From Andrena cerasifolii (Eukaryota > Arthropoda > Insecta > Hymenoptera > Andrenidae), in NCBI RefSeq assembly GCF_050908995.1, contig NC_135126.1:3472001-3536000 (forward strand): a stretch of DNA of 64,000 bases. Reading direction: 5' to 3'. Under the pieces are notes generated by a model. It ran no database searches, was not told where the DNA came from, and saw only the letters and a program-made list of their open reading frames with translations. The position numbers were made by a program, and so were the translations under genes. Below are positions 10,439 through 21,201 of the stretch, piece by piece. Positions within the stretch are counted from its first letter, which is position 1, and each line of letters starts with the position of its first letter.

Positions 10439-13400
10439 CCCCGAGGTTTAAAAATTCAGTCCCTCGTGACTCTCCAGGCCGAACCTCCGAGAATTCGCCA
10501 CCACAATTAGGGCGCATCAAACGCAGCTCGTTTGCCATTCACGATTGCCTCGATTTCCGATTACCCCGCCAAAATTTCCATCACCCGCGAATAATTTTCA
10601 AACGTCCTCGTCGGTCGGACACGCAGACAGAAGCAATCCCATTTTTTACACACGCGTACTCGTGGATTCTGGGCAGACCCGACCAGGCAGCCTCGCTATT
10701 TTCCCCTGTTCGTTTTTCGCCAGACATGCGTCGTCGCGCGAGAACTCTGACCGTCGAAAATTCACAGCCGCTGACATCGGGGACAATTGTGTAACGAAAT
10801 CGCGCGGGAACGGCGGCGAACAATGCGCGGCAATTAGGTCGACGATTACATTTAACGAATCGCTTCTCATCCCTCCTTTCTATGATAATTCCCGTGACAC
10901 GGAAACGCGGGAGTTTCTACGCTAAATGATACTTAGGGGAGAGCAACTGTCGAACGGAATTTCGTGAATATCCGTGAGGCTAGCAAAGTTTCGTAATGAC
11001 TCAATTAGAGGACTCGGCGAGAGTCGATTTCGAGTTGACGAGCGGCATACTTCGCTTTCTTTAAATCCCCCGGATATATCGCCGTCCAGTTTGGTATGGT
11101 TTGGTAATCATGATTCATTCACGCGATTTTTTCAGCGTCTCGCTACGGGCGATAATTGAAATTCGGTGTTTGGCGAATTTTCGATGGCCACCTCGCGAGC
11201 CCGCCTCCCTCGTACCTTTGTCGCTCGTTCCGTCCCGTCCGTGTCCATCCCTCTCGCCAATTGCCGGCATGTGCCGTCTTGTTTTATTGCCCGAATCCAA
11301 TAATTAACTTCGTTTCACCTGGTGGCCGCGTCGCATTGTCCTGTTTCAGTGATCGCTCGATGCGGTTTCGCTCGAAATTATATGTCAGAACATTGCACTA
11401 TCGATGTACCTTTCCAATTACCGTCCTTGCTGGCGTCCAGTGGAAGCATTGGGAACATCGAACGGTAATTTCTCATTCCCCGAATTACGCAAATTTCATA
11501 ACTCGCCCACGAAGTAATACGAGCTCGCGCATTACCGTGCTTCAAGCTGAAAATTTCAATTTTCCGCCGTGTAAACCCTTTGAGCTGTTGAATCTGCCAC
11601 CGATCTTCGACGCCTGAAGCCTTTTCAAGGCAGTTTGGACAATCGCCAAATAATTTCATTAATATTATTGATAATATCTACAGTCCCCGTAACGCCGCGA
11701 AGCGCAGACTTGGATCGATTTTCTATTTGCTTCAGCGATGATTGCAGACAATTGTTCCGTCCGGATTGCCTCGATGATTTTTTGATGATTGCGCGGAATG
11801 ACGTCGCGATTACGCGAAATTGCAACGATGCGAAAGCAACGATCAATACCGGCCAATTAATCGTTAATAAATAATCAATAGTGCACGGCTGGAGCCGGCC
11901 AGATTGTCGGTACGTCCTTTGTTTCAAATATGGTGCCGCGACTGCGTATAGAATATACACGTATCGGTGCATATCGGAATACAGTTCGGAATTGCGAGAT
12001 ACTGCGATCAGCGCGATTTACATGATTGATTACGCCCAAGCTTTCGCGACTTACCGCTTTCCACGCGGATTCCTTCGTCCTCTTCTGCTGGAAATTTATC
12101 ATGCGTGGAGATTAAAAGGTTCTGCGCAAGTAGGCACTTCTAAAATAAACGAGAGAGAATGTCATTGGCCGAATATTTAATATTTTCGATATAAATTTCG
12201 TATTCATTGACGCTTGCAAAGTATTTGAACAGTGATTCATGTGCGAGGTCCAATAAACCTTGAATGTTTAATGCAAAGTGATTTGGGCGATGGCAGAAGT
12301 TACAGACGAATTCGTTACGTAATTTCGATAGGGAATTTTGATCTATGGAGATTATTGTTTAACTCGCATGGTCCTTTAGATATTCTGCTTACTTTTCCAC
12401 GTTGGCGAGGACTTAGCCAGAAGTTCGATCGATAGGCGCAACTCGATTCCCAGGGAGGTTACATTTGTTATCTATATGGAAATAGGTATCACGGTCCTAA
12501 GACGATTTTTGAAATCGAATTGTTCCCCCGTCGTGACTCTAATTTGATTTCTTGCGTAAAATTCGATTCCGCCGCGATGATGTACGTAGCATATTTCCTC
12601 GGCGTATAACCCACGCGAGAATAAATCTCGATTCTACGCTTTAGCGGAATTCTGGCTTCGCTGTACGTTTCCTGTTGTTCGCCTTAAGCGTTTCCCTTGG
12701 AATAATCGCGGAAACCCCTTTCGCATTTTACGTTACCGAATAAGGAGATTCCGAAAAGCGTTTTTAAACCGATTTTCGATAATTCCTGGATATTGTCAGT
12801 GTTTTACTTCTTTTATGGCACAAGAGGGCCAAATGGATATCGTTAAAAATGTGTCCGATATCTAGCACATTTTTTACCTCTCCCCCTTTTCTTATTTTCG
12901 AAATTCTTCCCTCGATTAAGCACAGAAGTTAAACGACTATATGATGCCTTCTCATATTCTTCAAATTACTTTTAATGTACAATCCAGAAACCATAAAGTC
13001 GAGCCCCATTCAACCCTCCATGGCCACACGGTGTGTATCGCACCCCATATTTCTGTAAATTTTTGGAGCTTAATAATAAAATTAAAAAATTTGGTGAATG
13101 TCAAAAGAAAATTGCTTTTATCCACAACTAATTTTTCAAATACAAATTTCGACATATCAAAATTACATTTCTAGAAAAAGGCTATTAGAACACTATTGTG
13201 TGAGTATTACAATTGTACAATTATGACTGAAAAGTTAAAAGATAGAAAAATACGAAAATGGTAACTCAAAAATGACGCTGGACTGTAGTGCACCCCATGT
13301 GACTAATTTGTGATTATAAGAAGGTGTCACTAAGGAGGGTTAGACGAAGTACCACAGTACAAACATCGACTTTTTTCACTTCCCCATCTTCACCCCTTTT

Positions 13401-13994
13401 TCCCACGATTTTCCCTGTCCATCCACTTAATCGCCCTTCGCCTAAAGCGACGCGAATCAAACAAATTTCACACCGCGACCAAGAGCGGTCGCCCTCGAGC
13501 TTCATCGCGACACTTCTCGTCCGCGCTGCAAGATAAAGCTCCGTCTCGCGAAATTAATTCCTGCCGGCGGTTTAACGTAATTAACGCGGTCGGGAACGCG
13601 TCGAGCAGCCGCCGGTGATTCAAGCCGCGGTTGGGACAGGCCAACTTCTTCGTCCCAGCTCCCCTCCGGTCGCTCCATTTCCCCGCGAAACCAACCTTTT
13701 CCCTCGCGTCGAAGCGTATCATCCTAGGACGTCGCGTCGCTCCTCGTGGGATTCGAAAAAGAGCACACGCCCACCCTGCCCCTTCTAACCCTCTGTAGCT
13801 TGTTCGCGAGTATTGCGTTCGCGTCGCGGTACGGCGAGTAAGAAAGAAATGCGGCTGTAACACGAGACGACGCGATCCAGTAATGCCGGTGCACCGTGTG
13901 TAATTTCAGATCGGCATTCGACCGCGATTTAATCGCTCCAACGTGTCGCCCCTGCTTCATCCAGCGTCGTTCTAGCGCCGGCGGCGTCGCGACC
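10439..13994. other. Unique stretch without a supportable gene
   Basis: Open frames such as 11156-11617 (+, 153 codons) overlap others on both strands and have no domain I can name. An AT-rich patch at 12930-13310 has GCACCCCAT at two places (about 13040 and 13290) and may be an eroded transposon, but no matching ends are clear. From 13320 on the DNA is CpG-rich. Confidence 0.5.
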
Positions 13995-13998
13995 TTAA

Positions 13999-14201
13999 GG
14001 GCTCCCCCAAACCAACGCGAATATCCGCTACGCGCCGCGGATCAGATAAGACAGCAGTTTTTTTTTATACGCGGTGGCTTATGGGCAGTGTTATCTAATC
14101 CGCGGCGGATCCGCTCCGCGCCGCGAAATTCACGTTGGTTTGGGGGAGCCTTTACCTGATCCGCGGCGGTGAGCGGATATTCGCGTTGGTTTGGTGGACC
14201 C
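13999..14201. mobile_element. Small TTAA-flanked MITE
   Basis: TTAA lies at 13995-13998 and 14202-14205. The ends are imperfect inverted repeats sharing AAACCAACGCGAATATCCGC. A further copy of the end sequence (GTTGGTTTGGGGGAGCC) sits inside at about 14130. TTAA target sites are typical of piggyBac and Kolobok elements. No transposase is present. It shares its right TTAA with the next element. Confidence 0.75.
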
Positions 14202-14205
14202 TTAA

Positions 14206-14925
14206 GGGGGTATACCCGTTTGAACCCTCGGAAAGTGTATACATTTTGTGGATTTTTTTACAAGTCAACGGTTTGATGCAGATTTCCCGTTTTTTAACTA
14301 TGTTTACATAGTATTATGAATTACTTATAAAAAAAGTTTCAGTTAAAAAACTATTGTTTTTCGGAAGTTACGGATACGTGTCCGAAAGTCTCTCGATTTT
14401 AGACGGCTAAACGGTGGCCCTAAAAACTCGCGCTACGTTCAACCAATTTACTTCAAATTTTGCATGCAGAATCATAATAAGATTCCACATAGTCCAACGA
14501 AGGCGATTTTGAAAATTTTGAAAAATAAAGAAATGGTGAGAGATCAAAGGTAAAGTTAAATTTTTCTAAGAGAAAAATCCACCTTTTTCCTTTATAAATA
14601 ATAAACGGGGAATCGAAATAAAAAAAGCCTTCGTTGGACGATGCGGAATCTTATTATGATTCTGCATGCAAAATTGGAAGTGAATTGGTTGAACGTAGCG
14701 CGAGTTTTTAGGGCCACCGTTTAGCCGTCTAAAATCGAGAGACTTTCGGACATGTAACCGTAACTTCCGAAAAACAATAGTTTTTTAACTGAAACTTTTT
14801 TTATAAGTAGTTCATAATACTATGTAAACATAGTTAAAAAACGGGAAATCTGCATCAAACCGTTGACTTGTAAAAAAATCCACAAAATGTATACATTTTC
14901 CGAGGGTTCAAACGGGTATACCCCC
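14206..14925. mobile_element. TTAA-flanked foldback element
   Basis: This is a nearly symmetrical palindrome. About 300 bp from GGGGGTATACCCGTTTGAAC pair with the right arm, around a centre near 14530-14610. TTAA stands at both ends (14202-14205 and 14926-14929), which fits a piggyBac- or Kolobok-type non-autonomous element. No coding capacity is visible. Confidence 0.85.
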
Positions 14926-14929
14926 TTAA

Positions 14930-15726
14930 CAGCCATTAACCGCGATTTTCCCGAATTCCTACGCTTCAGATGCGTCAATTCACTGGAATCACACCTTTCT
15001 ACTGCGTCGATAATAACGTTACATTTTTATTCCCTCGCATTCGCAACGTATCAATTGGATCGCTTGTGGTGGAATGAAAGGCCGAGTTGAGAGGGAGCTG
15101 GGATGTTACAAAGTCACCTAGCAAACGCGTTCGTCGTTCGAATCGATCAGGAGGTCGCTTAAACACCGACTGGTAAATGGCTTTTAGAAGGAAATGAAAA
15201 TCAAACGAGTTCGCGCTTAACCGCTCGAAAGAGGAAGCCAGTGTCAAAGGGCGGGCAGGCGGAGGGAAAGAACAGTCGGTGCATCGGTACTTACACCGCT
15301 GTGAAAACTGATTTTCAAAAGGGCAATGATTTTTTCGCTTACATTTTTAACGGGCGCCCGAACGGAACATATCTATCCAAAGCTTTGGCGATAAAAACAG
15401 ATTTGCTCTTCTTGTTTCTCGCGTCGGTGCCCCTCCCGCAGCTACACGCTGCGCAAACATCCAGTTCAAGGCGCGTTGAACATTTTAATTTCGCGCGATA
15501 ACGAGACGGAAACGAATGGGAACTCGCTTTGGGAAATTCAAACCAACTGAACACAGTGCACGCTGCACTTTCCCCCGTTTATCCCTTTAAATTCTCTTAC
15601 TTCGAACACACACACAGTTTAATGCACCTTAATCTCCCGGGAACTTTTAATAATTTGGAAGACGATAGTTGTTTTCTTCTCGACACGTTCTTCTAATTCT
15701 CATAGCAGCACTTACATATTTATGAA
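14930..15726. other. Unique stretch without a supportable gene
   Basis: The DNA is mixed-composition. It has short overlapping open frames on both strands and no recognisable product or repeat end. Confidence 0.5.
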
Positions 15727-16414
15727 TAGGCTGACCCTTACTTATACGTGTGGATTTTTTTTTGTATTTCTTTGCTCTCACCCTCTAATACGGTTCCATT
15801 TCATAAAGAATAGTCTCTGAAAAAATTTATTGCAATCGGACAAGAGGAAAGGGTGCTAACCAGGCCTGAAAGTTTAGAATTCATCAATGGCTTGAATTGG
15901 AAGAATTTCTCAAAAATGGTAAGTCCTATCGAAATTTTGTTCAAATAATATTAAAAGAGCATTGAATTTTCTCCAAATATTGTATATATAATTTTTTCGT
16001 GCTTCCAACCATTTTTTAGATAATAGCGTTTGAATATAGAAAGGTTCGCACTACGCGCGTATAGGCAATACGTTATGCTGTACAGGTGGGGCCTGCGAAA
16101 TGCGGACCTCCCTATATTTAAACGCTATTATCTAAAAAACCGTTGGAAGCACGAAAAAATTATATATACAGTAATTGGAGAAAATTGAATGTTCTTTTAA
16201 TGTTATTTGAACAAAATTTCGATAGGACTTACCATTTTTGAGAAATTCTTCAAATTCAAACCATTGATGAATTCTAAACTTTAAGACGTGGTGGGCACCC
16301 TTTCCTGTTCTCCGATTGGAATAATTTTATGCAAGGACTATTTTGTTATGAAATGGAAACATATTAGGGGGTGAGAGCAAAAGAAATCGCTGCTTGAAAA
16401 TAAGGGCCACCCTA
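15727..16414. mobile_element. TA-flanked foldback element
   Basis: Arms of about 320 bp pair around a spacer near 16050-16100. The right end, read inward, is TAGGGTGGCCCTTATTTTC. The left end is a diverged version, TAGGCTGACCCTTA. TA occurs at both boundaries, which fits a Tc1/mariner-like MITE. The right-hand TA (16413-16414) is also the left boundary of the next element. Confidence 0.75.
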
Positions 16415-17160
16415 ATGTGTGAAGGGTAAGGGGGAAAAAACGAGAAATGTCCATTTTTCGTGATTTTGTCATTTATAGCATATTTTGTTGGTGGCAACTG
16501 AGACTGCAAAACTGTCGAATCACAAAGGGCTATAAAGTTCAAATGGTCGCGTAAGATAACGTTAAAATTTTGGTATGCCTTCTGGTTAAAAACAAGTAAC
16601 GTCCACTCTACACTGCAACAAACCACGGTATGTCTCCACTCTTTGCTGAAGCATAAGATTCAGTCATCATGGTAAAACAAGGGACTGTGATAAGGGAATG
16701 CCTATTCCCCAAAGACATGCCCATTTCCCATTCAGCAAGTGAGTACAGAGCATACACAGAACTCCTGCTTATTCTAAAAAAAATTTTGCGGTTCTAAGCC
16801 TCAGCTATTTTATGACACAGCATCTTATGCTTAACGAGTAAGTGAGAAATAAAATATCTGACAATTAATAAAACGAGTGGCTTTCCTAGTTTTGATAATA
16901 ATAGAAGAGGAAATTTCTTATTTTGTTTCACTATGCTGCCGTGCTCAAACTTGAGAAAATATTAAAATAATGTAAAACAATTATTATTTTCAAGCTCCTT
17001 TTTTGCTGATGCTTAATTAGAGTATAAGCTTCACATCATAAACAATGCAGATAAATTCGTTGAATTTTATTTCTTACTGGTGGACTGAAGTATTAAAACT
17101 TAATTTTCTCAATAAAGCTTTTGTTTGACATACCCTGTTTGCCCCTTACCCTTCATATTA
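16413..17160. mobile_element. TA-flanked element with short inverted ends
   Basis: The left end has GTGAAGGGTAAGGGG and the right end CCCCTTACCCTTCATAT, with TA at each boundary. The inverted repeat is short (about 15-20 bp). A minus-strand open frame at 16327-16626 crosses from this element into its neighbour. It is not a protein I recognise, so I take it as chance. Confidence 0.6.
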
Positions 17161-19251
17161 ACCCTTAATTTTCACTTGCTCCGCAAGAGTACACTGTATA
17201 TGTTCTGAAAATACATTCATACGTACACACGTCCATATTTCCACCTGCAATGTCAACCCCATAATAACACACCCCCGTTATGAAATTCAAATCATACAAC
17301 GCAATGTTGCACAAACCCAGAGCACTCAATTCGACCCATCCTGAGCTCTCGCACTAACAATAATCGAAGCCATTAAACATTTCCCATGTACGGTAAATTC
17401 TACATCACCTCGAGTTTCAATCTTCTCGCGAGCCTGCGACTATAAAACTCGCAACACTCTCCGAAAGCGTGCAAAGAATTAACAATCGCCACCCGTTTCG
17501 CTCGCCCATCGGTTCACGATATCCCGCCGAGGGAGTCGAAGAAAAGGGGGTGGCGCGAAGAGCGTGGGACAGGTGGGCGGCTGGCGCGAAGAGTAAATCC
17601 TCGGCGACGAGGCGACAACGTGTTCACGTGGAAAGTAAAGGAAAGTGGTTTTCCGCGACGGTGGTACGAGCAACGGAAACGACGCCGTCTGGCCCTCCGC
17701 CGTTCGTAGTCGGTCGCTTAACCTGCCGGCTTAGCGCAGGAGTTCCGCAGGATAGATTGCTTTAATTTAAGTGGAGTTAGGCTACTGCATCTCCGGTACA
17801 CACTCCGCGAGTTAGGTTATGGGCCGAACCCGCGTCGAGGTTCGGCTTAATTCTCGAACCTCCCTCCCCCCTTTGCGCCTCCCCCTGTCACGCTTTCTCT
17901 CTCTCTCTCTCTCTCACTCTCCCAGCCTTTTCCACCCTCCGCCATTCTCTCTGTCTCCCTTGCTCCCTCAATCTCTATCCCGCGAGTCAAGCTTAACCCC
18001 AGATTAGTCGTAGTCTTGCGCAAGCCGTGGAATAGTGGAAGTTGCTGGATCACGGCGTATCCACTCGCCGGCGAGGCGGAATCGAACCTGGCCGACTGCA
18101 GTATCCGCATCCACTCGACCCCCTCTTGGAATCCGCCAGCTCCACGTCTTCCCGTCTCTTTCCACCCCGGGCCCGTCGCGTTTCCGCTTCTTGTTTGCTT
18201 CCTCCTGGCTCATTCCGACGGCGGTCGTCAGCGGCCACTCGGGTAACTCGACTCGCCAATTTGCGGAACGGGTTTGCGGGGATGGATACGCTGGGCACAC
18301 GCTTGAAAATAATCTTCCCCGCCCGCTATATTGCCCCCATCTTCCGAGGAGATCCCGGGCTCCGAGGATCCCAGCACTAGGCATCGATTCGTTTGCCGGT
18401 TCAAAGCTCGCTGGACGATCGTCCGGCGGATCGTATGAGAATACTTTGACGGGCTAATTGCACGGTGGTGGAATTACGCGACTGAAATTACGACAGCTGA
18501 TGCGGGGCAATTATTTGCGAATTAGATTCGCGCTTCGACATGTCACTCGGCTATATTCCAGCGTCGCTGGGTCCCGGAATCGAAGACCACACCTTTATTT
18601 ACCCCAAAGAAATAATATCCAGCGGTGCTGACCCACATACTCCGCCGTGAATAGACACCGTGTACTCTGACCTGGCCAGCCTACTGATTCGCGGTGTAAA
18701 TTAAACAATATGCGGCCAGCTTCGAGGAGGATATAAATATTTCATTGGGCCACAGGCTGGCATTTGTCTCGTGTCGGCTGACACGACCGAAATTCGCGAA
18801 TTACAATTTCCACCGTCGAACGAAGGCAGCCGGTGGCACGGGACAAGCTCCTCGTCCTGGCACTCTTCCCGTGCACGCGCCCCGATTCCCGCATTAACGC
18901 GATAAATTCGCGGTTGTAGCAGGCCCCCGCGCGCGGTCACGCCGGCGCGAGAGATCATCCGCGCCGCGATCATCGATCTTTCACCGGTCGGATCGTTGAA
19001 CGGAGCGGAAAAGAACCCGCCACGATGGCAAAATCCCCGTGATCGGTGTCGCGCTGGTACGAACATCAATTTCCCGGGCTCTCGCGGGGAATCGACGCGT
19101 GTATCGTTATGCTCGGTGTAGGGCGTGATCGGCAGTGACTGGCCGGTAATTTACGCGAATAAAGTGTCTTTAGCGCGAGGGATTGGCGAATTAAGAGCTC
19201 GTAAATTGATTTGTAAATCAGCCGTGTGGATTACTCTGCACTGTTGGGGGT
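17161..19251. other. Unique CpG-rich stretch with a CT microsatellite
   Basis: No supportable gene. A (CT)n tract at about 17895-17920 explains serine/leucine-rich and arginine/glutamate-rich open frames around 17819-18110. Several overlapping open frames at 18004-18457 lie on both strands of GC-rich DNA and have no known domain. Confidence 0.5.
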
Positions 19252-19566
19252 TAGGGTACGTTCGTGTTGGAGCTGCGATGAACGATTAGAGCGACGATAA
19301 GAGGGAGTCGTCGAAATACATTATATTGTTTTATAATGAAAGTGTTTACATCGGAGCAGCCAGCAGAGCAACGCTTAGTAGATGACTAACGATAAAAGCG
19401 GCGAGAAACAAATATTTCTCTTTCTTCGCTATTATCGCCGATCTCATCGACATGTAATGAGAAACCTTAAACGACTGAAACAGTACTATTGTGACAGCTG
19501 TAAACACATCGGCGCTCTTATCGTCGCTCTGATTCGTTATCGCAGCTCCAACATAAACGTACCCTA
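19252..19566. mobile_element. TA-flanked MITE, 315 bp
   Basis: Inverted ends of about 55 bp begin GTTAGGGTACGTT and continue through TGTTGGAGCTGCGAT to GAGCGACGATAAGAG. The boundary contains TA on both sides. It is non-coding. The size and target site fit a Tc1/mariner-type MITE. Confidence 0.8.
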
Positions 19567-19708
19567 ACAGCATTTGCAACTACCCTTCTGCAATCATCTC
19601 TTCTAAGCACAATTCTTCTGCAACCCTGAAGCATTAAAATCATTATCGAATTCATATATTCCCAGCCATCTCGTGGCTCAGCACGTGTAACAATCGCTTG
19701 GATCGACG

Positions 19709-21201
19709 TAGGGGAGACCGGGGCTAAAAGTTGCGATTTTGATAAAACATAAAAAATGACTGGAAAATAACGTAGTTATTCTCTTCACTATTGACTAATT
19801 TCTTGTTAAATTTATTATATTTTCTGATTTTAGGCTTGTATTTAATATATTGTAGTAGGTTTTTCATAGAAAGTAATATATTTGTGGCTGATCGAGGCGG
19901 AATTTCTTACCCCTATATGGGGCAAGTTGTTATCGCATTGGGGTAAGTTGTTGCTAAGATATAAGAGTTGCCTTTTAATGAAATATTTCATTTTCTAATG
20001 AAATTAAACAGAATTTCATTTATAATGTTTATTTATGAAGGTTCGGACCAACAAAAATGTATTATCTTTAAAAGAAAACCAAAACGATTTAATAAACATA
20101 AACATTATCTTTGGTATAAAAACTATAATCTACTAATGAGTCTTACACTCAACTGTATGCAGGTACCTACTTATTGAGATTTGTACTTGTAGCCTACTGT
20201 GGCCTCTTGTCCACATTGTAGTATTTTAATAAATCTCGATAGAATCATGTGACAGATATTGAATTCTCTACCGACAGTTTTTATTCATCTTTACGCATAA
20301 CTTCGATCGAAGTCGTGTCCCTTTCCGCTTTTCATTCATATGTTCGCACCTTAAAGCACAGCAGAAACAATTTATACATATAATGTTAATTATAATTTTT
20401 TTTTCTTGAACAGGTTATGAAATTAACCAGTAATTGTTTCACTGAAAAACAGAGTTGAATTTTATTTATACTATTTACATTAAATTTACAGTTTGTACAA
20501 TGGTCTTACCTGAAAAACAGAGAAACGGCAATAAAAGTTAAATTTCACCTCTTCTCTGTTCAGTTTATCTAACTTCTTATTAATTTTAATTTATAGCAAG
20601 TTAATTACGGATAATTATGGATTGCACATGTGCTCTACTTCCCTATCTCTCTCTAATTTTTGTATGCTCAGTCGTAATTGATGCGCCAGCTGTCAATCAT
20701 ACTCCGAAGCGTGCGCTGAGTATCCAAAGCGCGCTCAAATTCAATTAAAGAGGATATTTTCTCTTTACATACATTTGCGGTGGGGCAAGTTTTTACCGTA
20801 ACAACGTGCCCCAAGTCACGGTAACAACTAGCCCCACCTACACATGTAGCAATTTCAAAGACTATTCTGCTTATACATATATTGAAACGATAAACACTAT
20901 TACACCATGTTCTTAAATGTCCTTTGATCCATTAGAACGAATCAATCTATAACATCGACGTTAAATAATTGAAATAGACCAAAAAATAATGATAGAAAAT
21001 TTTTACTTATCTGGTACGCGACTAATAGATCCTTGCTTACAACCCCAGAATTCGCTGTTGCGGACACTATTAAAGTGGGCGACAGAGTGGCGTGATCAAC
21101 TCACACGGAGAAAATAATTTAAAGTACAATGCTCTTTCTATTCTGAAGATAGAGCCGTCGGAAGAACTTACCCCCGGAACTTTTAGCCCCGGTCTCCCCT
21201 A
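19709..21201 (+). mobile_element. TA-flanked terminal-inverted-repeat element, copy 2
   Basis: This is the more complete relative of the element at 7027-8367. Both ends read TAGGGGAGACCGGGGCTAAA inward, with TA at each boundary. The words GGGGCAAGTTGTT and GGGGTAAGTTGTT and their variants recur near both ends (about 19919, 19940, 20784 and 20810-20840). They may be sub-terminal transposase-binding repeats. No transposase open frame of useful length is present, so it is non-autonomous at 1493 bp. Confidence 0.8.
20505..20530 (-). other. Juxtaposed acceptor and donor motif on the minus strand, inside the transposon
   Basis: Read on the minus strand, a pyrimidine tract (TTTCTCTGTTTTTCAG) is followed directly by GTAAGACC. 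It has the same form as the two plus-strand candidates. Because it lies inside a mobile element it may be a relic of a transposase intron, or chance. Confidence 0.25.

Noticed and set aside
10425..10450. tRNA-like T-arm (TTCGAAC)
   Set aside because: The word belongs to the target duplication of the hAT-like MITE. No acceptor, D or anticodon stems can be formed around it.
12930..13310. Possible transposon with GCACCCCAT ends
   Set aside because: The two words are in direct orientation and no matching inverted ends or target duplication could be found.
16327..16626. 99-codon minus-strand frame as a transposase fragment
   Set aside because: It crosses the boundary between two MITEs and has no transposase motif I can see.
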